A stretch of DNA of 27,254 nt. Origin: an uncultured Mucilaginibacter sp. GTDB taxonomy: Bacteria > Bacteroidota > Bacteroidia > Sphingobacteriales > Sphingobacteriaceae. The notes beneath the pieces were generated by a model. It saw nothing but the letters and a program-made list of their open reading frames with translations, ran no database searches and had not been told where the DNA came from. Position 1 is the first letter of the stretch. Each line of letters opens with the position of its first letter. Shown here piece by piece: positions 8,146 through 16,670 of this stretch. The translations under genes and the position numbers were made by a program. The stretch is from the NCBI RefSeq assembly GCF_946481715.1, contig NZ_CAMLOV010000064.1, positions 1 through 27,254 of the forward strand. The letters run 5' to 3'.

Positions 8146-11100
8146 ATGAGGAAATTTCTACGAATAGCGCTGCTGTTTGCCTCCTTTTTTATCTGCGCCC
8201 GGAGCATGGCGCAAAACGGAGGCACTGTGGTCAAAGGGACAGTATCAGACGAAAAGGGCATTACCCTGCCGGGTGTAAACGTATCTGTTAAAGATGTTAA
8301 GATAAACACCATTACAGATATTAACGGTAATTACAGCATCTCTGTGCCCGCTGCGGCAAAAGTGCTTGTCTTCTCGTTCATCGGGATGGCAACGCAGGAG
8401 GTAGCTATAGGCACCCGGGCACAGATCAATGTAACCCTTAAATCATCAACCACATTGCTTACGGATGTAAACGTTGTGGCAATTGGTTATGGCAGCCAAA
8501 GGCGGCAGGATGTAAACGGTGCCATTTCATCAGTAAGGGCGGCAGATATTGCCAATATCCCGCAACCAAGTATCGATCAGTTATTACAAGGTAAAGCAGC
8601 GGGTTTAACCATCACCCAAAATACAGGCGCGCCGGGCAGTTCAACATCCGTGCATGTACGCGGGGTAACATCACTTAGCGGAACCAACGAGCCCCTGTAC
8701 GTTATTGACGGTGTTGCCATATCCGGCGATGCCCGTAACCTCTCAACAAGCGGAAGGTCGCCGCAGCTCAATTCTGTTAACAACGACCAATCAGCAGTAA
8801 GCCCTTTAGCATTGTTAAACCCTAACGATATCGAATCTATAGACATTTTAAAAGATGCATCGGCGAGTGCGATTTATGGTAACAGGGCATCTAACGGGGT
8901 TATTATCATCACTACCAAACGCGGCAAAAACGGCAGCGCAAGGGTAGCCTACGATGGCTACGCCGGTTTCCAGGAGCAGGGCAAGTTTTTAAATATGATG
9001 AACCTGCAGCAATATGCGGTATTGCAAAACGCGCTTGCTGATGCGCAGGGCACGCAGAGAAGAGGCGAATTTGCCAACCCGGGCCTATTAAGCACCGGTA
9101 CCAACTGGCAGGACGAGATATTCCGCACAGCGCCAATGCAAAGCCACCAGGTATCCGTATCCGGCGGCAAGGAAGGCGTAGATTACTATATATCAGGCGG
9201 GTATTTGAAGCAAACAGGTACCATTCTTGGCAACGACTTCAACCGTTACAACTTCCGTGCAAATGTTAACGGGCAGGTAAAAGATTGGTTTAAAATAGGC
9301 GCTGCGATACAAGGCAACCGTTCTAACCAAAATACCTCGATCGGCGATAACAACGGTGTTATTTACGGCGCATTGTTAAGCGCGCCCGACCAGGCAGTAC
9401 GTAATGCCGATGGCTCATTTGCCGGCCCATTGCCAGAGGCAAACCAGCAAGGCGGCCAAATAAATCCCGTAGCACGTGCGCTGGATATTTACAACCATTT
9501 ACTACGCAGCAATTTTAATGGCAGTTTGTATGCCGATACCCGTTTTTACAGGGATATTTCTTTACGGTCTGAGATAAACGGAGACTTTAACTGGTCAAAC
9601 AACAAGGTTTTCCAGCCTTCGTACAGGTATGGACCCCTGTTTGTTAACCCAACAGCGAAACTGAATGTGTATAACGCCAATTCCGTTTACTGGGCATGGA
9701 AAGAATACTTAAATTATAACCATACCTTCGGCACCAGGCATGTGGTTACCGGCTTATTAGGTTATGAAGTAAATGAATCTACCTGGGGCGGCATTGATGC
9801 AGGCGTTCAAAACTTTTTAAGTAATGATTTAACAACGCTTAACCTGGGCGACGCCAAAACAGCAACCAACGGAGAATATGCAGGCAGTGCATCGCTCGAG
9901 TCGGTATTTGCGCGCGGCGTGTACACCTACAATAACAAGTACAGCATAACGGCTACTATCCGCCGCGACAGGACCTCTAAGTTTGCGCTGGGCCAGCAGG
10001 TTGGCTACTTCCCGGCTGCGGCAGTATCATGGCGCCTTTCTGAAGAGCCTTTTTTAGCAAGCATTAAAAAATTTGCCGACAATGTTAAGATACGCGTTGG
10101 GTATGGCGAAATTGCCAACCAAAACGTGCCCAATTACTTGTACGGCTCGGCACTTACTGCGGTAACAACCGGTTTGGGTACCGGCTTTGCGGTAGACAAA
10201 GTACCTAATAACAACTTAACCTTCGAGCGCGCCGTGCAGAGCGACGTGGGCGTTGACTTTACATTGTTTGGCCGGATTGACGGTAGCTTTGACTATTATA
10301 TTAAAACATCCAAAGGCTTCTTGTTCCAGCCAGCCTTGCCTGCATTCCTGTTAGGCCAACCGGCGGAGTATTCGGGCACGGGTGTCATTTCGCCCGCCTA
10401 TGTAAACGGCGGTAAAGTAACCAACCGTGGTTTCGATATAACCATCAATTCCCGCAATTTAGCTGGGAAGGATTTTAAATGGAATACCACCGTTATTTTC
10501 TCCAAATACAAGAACAGGGTCGAATCTTTGGCCAACGGCATCCCGTTCATCAACAGGAGTGTTGGCGTCAGCTTCCTGAGCCTTCCGGTTACGCACACCG
10601 TTGCGGGCGGGCCTATTGGCGAGTTCTACGGCTACAAGGTTAAAGGCATCTTTAAAACCGACGAGCAATTGCGCAGCGCACCAATTCAGTTTGGCCGCCC
10701 TATAGCCAATACGGCAGCAGGTACTTTCCTTGGCGATATACAGTACGAGGATTTAAATAACGATGGTAAAATAGATGAGGCCGACCAAACTGCGCTGGGC
10801 AGCGGTAACCCTACTTTTACCTATGGTATCACCAATACCTTCTCCTACAAGTCGCTTGATTTTTCGTTTTTCCTGAACGGATCATACGGTGCCAAGATAT
10901 TTAATGTATTGAATTACTCAATCTCGGGTTTGTCGGGCTTGTACCAAAACCAGTTGGCTTCGGTGTCCAATTTCTGGAGCCCCGCCAATCCTGATTCGGA
11001 CATCCCGGCCCCGAGAGGCGGCGATAACCCCAACCTGAAAAACTCCGACAGATTTATTGAAAGCGGTTCGTTCCTGCGCATTCAGAATGTAAGCATTGGC

Positions 11101-11310
11101 TATAGCCTCCCTTCACAATGGATCAGGAAAGCAAAGCTTAACCGCCTGAGAGTTTACGCCAGCGGGCAAAACCTGTACGTATTTACGCCTTACAAAGGGC
11201 TCGACCCGGAAATTGGTGCTATCAACCAGGATGCATTTTTAACCGGCGTAGACGTAGGCAGGTACCCCTCTCCGCGTACGATAACTTTTGGCATCAACGC
11301 TGAATTTTAA
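8146..11310 (+). CDS. SusC-family TonB-dependent outer-membrane glycan transporter
   Basis: The 1054-residue product has the complete SusC plan. A signal peptide (to about SMAQN, residue 24) is followed by a carboxypeptidase-regulatory-like domain (about 28-100: GTVSDEKGITLPGVNVSVKD ... FSFIGMATQEVAI). The conserved segment DVNVVAIGYGSQRRQDVNGA starts at 107. The plug (about 117-240) includes LYVIDGVAI and the SIDILKDASASAIYGNRASNG stretch typical of the family. The long C-terminal beta-barrel ends in phenylalanine (GINAEF), the usual signal for BAM insertion. It imports oligosaccharides across the outer membrane using TonB energy, with the SusD protein encoded 18 bases downstream acting as lid. 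The start at 8146 gives a proper signal peptide. Substrate is not readable from the sequence. Confidence 0.97.
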   Translation: MRKFLRIALLFASFFICARSMAQNGGTVVKGTVSDEKGITLPGVNVSVKDVKINTITDINGNYSISVPAAAKVLVFSFIGMATQEVAIGTRAQINVTLKSSTTLLTDVNVVAIGYGSQRRQDVNGAISSVRAADIANIPQPSIDQLLQGKAAGLTITQNTGAPGSSTSVHVRGVTSLSGTNEPLYVIDGVAISGDARNLSTSGRSPQLNSVNNDQSAVSPLALLNPNDIESIDILKDASASAIYGNRASNGVIIITTKRGKNGSARVAYDGYAGFQEQGKFLNMMNLQQYAVLQNALADAQGTQRRGEFANPGLLSTGTNWQDEIFRTAPMQSHQVSVSGGKEGVDYYISGGYLKQTGTILGNDFNRYNFRANVNGQVKDWFKIGAAIQGNRSNQNTSIGDNNGVIYGALLSAPDQAVRNADGSFAGPLPEANQQGGQINPVARALDIYNHLLRSNFNGSLYADTRFYRDISLRSEINGDFNWSNNKVFQPSYRYGPLFVNPTAKLNVYNANSVYWAWKEYLNYNHTFGTRHVVTGLLGYEVNESTWGGIDAGVQNFLSNDLTTLNLGDAKTATNGEYAGSASLESVFARGVYTYNNKYSITATIRRDRTSKFALGQQVGYFPAAAVSWRLSEEPFLASIKKFADNVKIRVGYGEIANQNVPNYLYGSALTAVTTGLGTGFAVDKVPNNNLTFERAVQSDVGVDFTLFGRIDGSFDYYIKTSKGFLFQPALPAFLLGQPAEYSGTGVISPAYVNGGKVTNRGFDITINSRNLAGKDFKWNTTVIFSKYKNRVESLANGIPFINRSVGVSFLSLPVTHTVAGGPIGEFYGYKVKGIFKTDEQLRSAPIQFGRPIANTAAGTFLGDIQYEDLNNDGKIDEADQTALGSGNPTFTYGITNTFSYKSLDFSFFLNGSYGAKIFNVLNYSISGLSGLYQNQLASVSNFWSPANPDSDIPAPRGGDNPNLKNSDRFIESGSFLRIQNVSIGYSLPSQWIRKAKLNRLRVYASGQNLYVFTPYKGLDPEIGAINQDAFLTGVDVGRYPSPRTITFGINAEF

Positions 11311-11328
11311 CCTTTTAGAACAACAGAA

Positions 11329-12999
11329 ATGAAAAAATATATAAAATATTTACTTGGGCTAACCGTTGTAACCGGCCTGACAACCAGTAGCTGTAAAAAA
11401 GAATTTTTTAACAAGCCACCAAAGGACGCCATTACATTGGATAGTTATTACCAAACAAACGACCAGGTTTTGGCGAGCACCAATATATTGTACAGCGCAA
11501 CCTGGTTTGGCTGGTGTGGCAAAGCGGGCTGGTCTATCACCGATTTGAGCGGCGGTAACGGCCGTACCTACTCTTCGGATGTAGTAAACTTTTCTAATTT
11601 CTCGGTAACGGATGCCAACTTTGAGCTTGGCGGCGCGTGGAATTCCTTATTTATTACCGTTGCGCAGGCAAATGCCTTGATAAATAACTTACCCGCCAAA
11701 GTGCCTGCAACGGTTGATAAAGCAGTGGTGAATAATGCCTTGGGCGAGGCGCATTTGTTCAGGGCGCTGGCTTATTTCCATCTGGTGCGTACATGGGGCC
11801 CGGTGCCAATTATAGAAAATAGCCTCGATTATGTAGATAACTACCAGATAAACGCCAACATAGTGCCCGATGTTTACAAATTCATTGTAAACGATTTGAA
11901 GTTTGCGGAAGGAAACCTCACCAAAATGGGTCCTCGTTCCGGTAAATCGGCCGGGCGTGTTTCCAGCGGATCGGCTTCTGCGCTGTTAGCTAAAGTTTAC
12001 CTGTACATGCTGGATTATGCTAACGCAAAAGCCCAGGCGGATAAAGTGATCAACAGCGGCGAATTTAAATTATATGGCGCAGATGTTGCCGGCAAAACTT
12101 TTAATGACCTGTTCCTTACTGCTAACAATAACAACGAGGAATCAATTATCCAGTTGCAATGGTCTGCCACCGGCGGCTATGGTAAAGGCAACCCGCAGCA
12201 AGCTTCATTTGCCTATAACTCGCTCATTACCGGTACCGGCGACGGATACGGTGTATTAGCGCCAACCTTCGACCTGCAGGATATGTACGAAGCGGGCGAT
12301 TTGCGCAGGAAAGCCACCATTATGCTCCCGGGCGACCATTACCCCGAGATCAATTCCGATAAAGGCGGTTACACGCTGCCTGCTGATGCCAACTCGCAGG
12401 GCACGCACGCACAGGTAAAAAAATATGTGGTAGGCACGCCGGCAGATAATGGCGGCGTAAGCGCAGCCCAATCTGCCCCAAACAATACCTACATGATGCG
12501 TTTGGCCGATGTATACTTAATAAAAGCCGAAGCCGTAATGGCTGGCGCAGCAACCAGTTCGGACCCCGAAGCGCTGGCGGCCATTAATAAAGTGCGCAAC
12601 AGGGCCGGCCTGGGTAATTTATCTGTCATCAAAAGGTTTTACATGGTACCCAATCCAAACCTCTCAAAATATGGTGCCACACCATCATCAGCAGTGCCGC
12701 TAAACGTACTGCGGGATGATATTATCGATGAGCGGCGCAGGGAGTTTGCCTTTGAGGATGATTTTTGGTTCGACATTGGCCGCGTGGACGGTTTTAATGT
12801 AACTGCGCACCCGCGCGGTATTCAAATGATAAAGCAACAGGATCGGGGCACATCAGATAACAGCACGCCGCCTGTACGTTACGCCAACGAGTTTAACGCA
12901 AATGTAACCGATGCAAGTTTCAGGCTGCCTTACCCGGCCACCGAAGTTGCATCAAACCCTAAGTTGAAAGAAGCACCGGTTCCTTACGTCTTCAAATAA
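11329..12999 (+). CDS. SusD/RagB-family surface glycan-binding lipoprotein
   Basis: The 556-residue protein has a lipoprotein signal with lipidated Cys22 (TTSSCKKEFFN), so it is anchored in the outer membrane, facing outward in this family. Typical SusD helical (TPR-like) elements are present: AHLFRALAYFHLVRTWGPVP near 145-165, then DVYLIKAEAVMAG, INKVRNRAGL and the late IIDERRREFAFEDDFWFDIGR. The C-terminus PYPATEVASNPKLKEAP is also family-typical. It captures glycan and works as the lid of the SusC barrel encoded just upstream. It lies 18 bases after susC and 7 bases before the TIG lipoprotein gene, so the three are co-transcribed. Confidence 0.97.
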   Translation: MKKYIKYLLGLTVVTGLTTSSCKKEFFNKPPKDAITLDSYYQTNDQVLASTNILYSATWFGWCGKAGWSITDLSGGNGRTYSSDVVNFSNFSVTDANFELGGAWNSLFITVAQANALINNLPAKVPATVDKAVVNNALGEAHLFRALAYFHLVRTWGPVPIIENSLDYVDNYQINANIVPDVYKFIVNDLKFAEGNLTKMGPRSGKSAGRVSSGSASALLAKVYLYMLDYANAKAQADKVINSGEFKLYGADVAGKTFNDLFLTANNNNEESIIQLQWSATGGYGKGNPQQASFAYNSLITGTGDGYGVLAPTFDLQDMYEAGDLRRKATIMLPGDHYPEINSDKGGYTLPADANSQGTHAQVKKYVVGTPADNGGVSAAQSAPNNTYMMRLADVYLIKAEAVMAGAATSSDPEALAAINKVRNRAGLGNLSVIKRFYMVPNPNLSKYGATPSSAVPLNVLRDDIIDERRREFAFEDDFWFDIGRVDGFNVTAHPRGIQMIKQQDRGTSDNSTPPVRYANEFNANVTDASFRLPYPATEVASNPKLKEAPVPYVFK

Positions 13000-13006
13000 C
13001 CATAAC

Positions 13007-14158
13007 ATGAAAAAGATATTATATAAATCAAATTTTTACTGGCTGTTGCCCGTGATCATGGTGTTTGTTATTGCATCATGCAAAAAAGATAACAATGCCA
13101 AAGGCGGAACGGGCGTACCCACTATTGAGAAAGTGCGCTTGCTGAGCAAAAGCGATACCATACCTGATGTTGAGCATCGGTACAATCTCGATTCGAGCAA
13201 TTATTATGCGGATATAAGAACCGTGCCGTTCGATTCTACCGTAGCCGCCGGCCGCTTAAACAACCAGTATGCTATTATTGGCACCAACCTGGCCAGTACA
13301 ACATCGGTACAATTCAACGGCGTTACGGCTTACTTTAACCCGGCTTTACTTACCGATAAAAGTATCATTGTAAGCATACCCAATACTGTTCCTTTCATTG
13401 GCAGCAATAAGCTTACGGTTACAACAACCCATGGCACGGTAGATTTTAATTTCCCTATCGTTCAGCCACCGCCAACAATCACCTCGTTTACGCCGCTTGC
13501 GGCAGGTGCCGGCGATATTGTAACCATTACCGGTACCGTGTTCGACGGGCTGAGCGCTGTTAAATTTGATGATGTACCGGCAGAGATTGTTGGTACGCCA
13601 ACAAAAACCGAAATAAAGGTAAAAGTGCCTGCAGGCATTGTGCAGGCTTATATTTACGTAACCACTCCCGGTGGCACAACCAAGTCACCAGCTTCGTTTG
13701 GGTTTAAATATGTAATATATGATGACGCATTGGCCTTTGGCTGGGGCGGTAACGGCGGCGGGTACGATGGGTATAGCAGCGTCAGAAAATACAACAGCAC
13801 TGAGCACCCTAAACGTGGCGCAAATGCCATAGAGGTTACCGTTGATAACGGCTACGGCGCACTGCAGTTAGGTTACGGCGGCGCTACGCTCGATGCAAAA
13901 AAAGCGGGCTTTGCTGCCTTGAAGTTATCCATTTACGGGGGCGCAAACTTCAAAGCGGGCGATAGGGTACAGGTAGTGGTAAATAATGCTTACGGGCATG
14001 CTTTTGCCATAGAAGTGAAACCGGGCGTATATACCGATTATACCATTCCGTTGAGTGCCTTGGGCGATGATATTGGCCCATTGAGCGAGATCACCTTCCA
14101 AACACTTGGTGTGGCCGCGCCGGCAACGTTTTATGTAGATGACCTTGGATTTATATAA
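13007..14158 (+). CDS. IPT/TIG-repeat surface glycan-binding lipoprotein (SusE/F position)
   Basis: The 383-residue product starts with a lipoprotein signal ending IASCKKDNN (Cys25). Two IPT/TIG immunoglobulin-like domains follow: one about 80-155 (YAIIGTNLASTTSVQFNGV) and one about 156-240 (PPTITSFTPLAAGAGDIVTI, then TPGGT). The C-terminal part (about 240-383, IYDDALAFGWGGNGGGYDGY ... FYVDDLGFI) is Gly- and aromatic-rich and looks like a jelly-roll carbohydrate-binding domain ending in the VDDxGF strand often seen in such modules. The gene sits in the SusE/F position directly after susD, where Bacteroidota PULs place surface glycan-binding proteins with TIG spacers. Role as binding protein is inferred from position and architecture; no catalytic motif is visible. 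Confidence 0.85.
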   Translation: MKKILYKSNFYWLLPVIMVFVIASCKKDNNAKGGTGVPTIEKVRLLSKSDTIPDVEHRYNLDSSNYYADIRTVPFDSTVAAGRLNNQYAIIGTNLASTTSVQFNGVTAYFNPALLTDKSIIVSIPNTVPFIGSNKLTVTTTHGTVDFNFPIVQPPPTITSFTPLAAGAGDIVTITGTVFDGLSAVKFDDVPAEIVGTPTKTEIKVKVPAGIVQAYIYVTTPGGTTKSPASFGFKYVIYDDALAFGWGGNGGGYDGYSSVRKYNSTEHPKRGANAIEVTVDNGYGALQLGYGGATLDAKKAGFAALKLSIYGGANFKAGDRVQVVVNNAYGHAFAIEVKPGVYTDYTIPLSALGDDIGPLSEITFQTLGVAAPATFYVDDLGFI

Positions 14159-14172
14159 TTTGATTTAACCTT

Positions 14173-14213
14173 AAGCCATCATCAGCGTTTGCATAACCTG
14201 GTGGTGGCTTTTT
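14173..14213 (+). terminator. Hairpin terminator/attenuator inside the PUL operon
   Basis: Thirteen pairs (three G-T) can form between 14173-14185 (AAGCCATCATCAG) and 14198-14210, with a 12-base loop and a short TTTTT tail to 14213. It lies 14 bases after the TIG gene and 19 bases before the next ATG, so it probably lowers transcription of the enzyme genes relative to the transporter genes, or ends a separate first transcript. Confidence 0.65.
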
Positions 14214-14232
14214 AACCTTGAATGCAATAGCC

Positions 14233-14778
14233 ATGAAAATTTTTATGCTGCTCTCCTGTGGCTTACTGCTGCTGCTTTGCCAACGCGTAACGGCACAGAA
14301 AAACCTGGTAAGCAACGGCGGTTTTGAGGACGGGTTAAACGACTGGAATGGCAGCGGAAACGCCAAAATTACGCCCTGGGACCTGAAGGCGGGGAAAGGC
14401 AGCTGTGCCATCATTGTGTCAACCAATGCAAACTGGGTTGGTATAGACCAGGTGGGCTGGGTACCCAAAAACGCATTGGGCATGGAGTTTTCTGCATGGA
14501 TAAAAACCAATAATGTAGTTAAGGGCCAAAACGAATGGACGGGCGCTATTTACAGCATTGAATTTTTTGACAGGTATGATAAAAAAATAGGCGAGGGCGA
14601 AAACCTTGCGCGGCTTACCGGCGACAACGAATGGGCGCAATTTGAAAAAGCTGTAAAAGTACCCGTGGGTGCGGTAGGCTTTAAAATATTGCTGGCCATG
14701 GGGTACGCTTCGGGTGCTATGCTGGTGGATGAAGTTTCGGCCAGGGTTTTGAATGCTGAAGAAGTAGTTAAGCTTTAG
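14233..14778 (+). CDS. Small secreted carbohydrate-binding-module-like protein
   Basis: The 181-residue product starts at ATG 14233, which gives a clean signal peptide (MKIFMLLSCGLLLLLCQRVT, cleaved after AQ). A TTG at 14218 is in frame but would add only five residues and is less likely. The mature protein begins NLVSNGGFEDGLNDWNGSG and ends ...GAMLVDEVSARVLN. This N..GGFE..L..W and late VDEV pattern is that of CBM4/9-type jelly-roll modules. There are no catalytic residues and no second domain, so the whole protein appears to be a single binding module released to the periplasm or exterior. A stand-alone CBM in a PUL is uncommon. It lies 20 bases before the GH-A gene, implying joint expression. 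Confidence 0.8.
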   Translation: MKIFMLLSCGLLLLLCQRVTAQKNLVSNGGFEDGLNDWNGSGNAKITPWDLKAGKGSCAIIVSTNANWVGIDQVGWVPKNALGMEFSAWIKTNNVVKGQNEWTGAIYSIEFFDRYDKKIGEGENLARLTGDNEWAQFEKAVKVPVGAVGFKILLAMGYASGAMLVDEVSARVLNAEEVVKL

Positions 14779-14797
14779 GCAGTAATTTGGGGCAATA

Positions 14798-16558
14798 ATG
14801 ATGAGATTATATATGAGGTACATTAAAATATTAAGTGTTGCGGCGGTATTTGCTATTTGCATGTTGCAGGCCTGCACCAAGGAAAAAAAACCGGTTACAC
14901 CGGTAGATACTGGTGGCACCGGCGGCACAAATGAGCCTACCGTTATACTGCCGCAAACCGATGCTGCACTGGCAGCAACCCAGGGCTTTTTTATGGATGC
15001 ATGGCAACCCAAAACCATTGCCGCCCCAACCCTTACCAAGGCCGTGGCCAAGCCATCTGCCGGCAGCATAACCGCAACGGTAGATTACAGCGCGGTAGTG
15101 AGCAAAGTTTCTAAATACATGTTTGGTAATAACACCAACCCTTATATGGGGCAGTTTGTTACCGAGCCGGTGCTGATGGGTAACCTTACCGCCCTATCGC
15201 CCAATATCCTGCGTTTCCCGGGCGGCAGCATCTCTGATGTTTACTTTTGGGATGGCGTAACCCCTGCTGATGCCCCCGCGCAGCTGGTAGATAATGCAGG
15301 TACGGCGTCGGCGGCCGGTTATTGGTACGGCAACAAAACCGATAGCTGGACCTTCTCGCTGGATAACTACTACAAGGTGCTGCAGCAAACCAGCAGCACG
15401 GGCATCATTACGGTAAACTATGGCTTTGCCCGTTACGGCACCGGCCCCAAACCCGCCGAAGCCGCCGCGCACCTGGCTGCCAATTGGGTACGCTACGATA
15501 AGGGGCGCACCAAATACTGGGAAATAGGCAACGAGAACTTCGGTACCTGGGAGGCCGGCAACCGCATCAACACCGCTAATAATAAAGATGGGCAACCGCA
15601 ATTATTGAACGGCGTATTGTATGGCAACCACTTCAAAATCTACGCCGATTCGATGCGCAAGGCGGCCGCGGAAATAGGCAATACCGATATAAAGATAGGC
15701 ATAGTACTAACGGATGCCGACGAGAAGAACAACACATCCGCCATCATCCAAAAATGGAATGCCGATGCGCTGTCGCAGGTGGGCAACGCGCCCGATTTTT
15801 ACGTGGTGCATAATTACTATACCGACTACAATACCAATGCTACGGCCGAAGTAATCCTGGCAACGCCTCCCTTAGTTACGGCCGGCATGGCCAACTGGAT
15901 AAAAACATCGGCCACTAACGCCGGCGTTATACAAAAGCCTGTGGCGCTGGATGAGTGGAACATCTTCTCGGTAGGCTCTAAGCAAATGGTATCTAATGTG
16001 GCGGGCGTGCATGCCGTAATGGTACTGGGCGAAACCGTTAAAAACCAGTTTGGCATGGCCTGCCGCTGGGACCTGGCTAACGGCTGGGATAGCGGTAACG
16101 ACCATGGTTTATTCAACATAGGCGATGAGCCGGGCGCAGCCAAGTGGAACGCAAGGCCTGCGTTTTACTACATGTACTTCTTCCAGAAATACTTTGGCGA
16201 CCGCATGGTAAGCTCTACCGTTACCGGCAGTACGGATATAGTAAGCTATGCCTCGTCATTTACATCCGGGCAAGCCGGCACCATACTGGTAAACAAAGGC
16301 AGTAGCGACAAAGTGGTATCTGTAAACCTGAAGAACTTTGCCAGGGGCAGCAAATATTACTACTACACCCTAAACGGCGGTACGGATAACGGCTCGTTTT
16401 CGCAAAAGGTTTTTGTGAACGGTACAGGGCCTGCAGGTGCAACTGGCGGGCCGGCAAATTACAGCGAGATAGCCGCCAGTAGTGCCGACATTGCAGGCGG
16501 CATAACCGTAAATGTCCCCGCACGCGGAGCTGTTTTTTTAATAGCCGATGGTAAATAA
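14798..16558 (+). CDS. Surface lipoprotein glycoside hydrolase of clan GH-A, GH51-like (possible alpha-L-arabinofuranosidase)
   Basis: The 586-residue product has a lipobox LQAC (Cys26), then a Pro/Thr/Gly-rich linker (about 30-50) that would hold the enzyme off the membrane. The TIM barrel contains ILRFPGGSISDVYFWDG, followed by WEIGNENFGTW with predicted acid/base E246 and VALDEWNIF with predicted nucleophile E386. The NE pair and the second Glu 140 residues later match strands 4 and 7 of clan GH-A. The RFPGGS..D.Y.W and DEWN signatures are closest to GH51 and related families (GH79, GH39), so retaining exo-activity on arabinofuranose or a similar sugar is the best guess, not a certainty. 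A beta-sandwich (about 470-586) closes the protein. ATG 14813 (MRYIKILS) is an equally good start. Confidence 0.8.
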   Translation: MMRLYMRYIKILSVAAVFAICMLQACTKEKKPVTPVDTGGTGGTNEPTVILPQTDAALAATQGFFMDAWQPKTIAAPTLTKAVAKPSAGSITATVDYSAVVSKVSKYMFGNNTNPYMGQFVTEPVLMGNLTALSPNILRFPGGSISDVYFWDGVTPADAPAQLVDNAGTASAAGYWYGNKTDSWTFSLDNYYKVLQQTSSTGIITVNYGFARYGTGPKPAEAAAHLAANWVRYDKGRTKYWEIGNENFGTWEAGNRINTANNKDGQPQLLNGVLYGNHFKIYADSMRKAAAEIGNTDIKIGIVLTDADEKNNTSAIIQKWNADALSQVGNAPDFYVVHNYYTDYNTNATAEVILATPPLVTAGMANWIKTSATNAGVIQKPVALDEWNIFSVGSKQMVSNVAGVHAVMVLGETVKNQFGMACRWDLANGWDSGNDHGLFNIGDEPGAAKWNARPAFYYMYFFQKYFGDRMVSSTVTGSTDIVSYASSFTSGQAGTILVNKGSSDKVVSVNLKNFARGSKYYYYTLNGGTDNGSFSQKVFVNGTGPAGATGGPANYSEIAASSADIAGGITVNVPARGAVFLIADGK

Positions 16559-16670
16559 AATGACTGCCGAAATACTTATTCAGGCTGATTAAAGCAGTCT
16601 TTCAGAACAGGTACCCCTTAGCGTGGTAGGGCAGGCATGTGCTACCATACAAAAATTAATAACATATTAA

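Noticed and set aside
14218..14232. TTG start for the CBM-like protein
   Set aside because: ATG 14233 gives a normal signal peptide with a positive N-terminus; the TTG adds only five residues before it.
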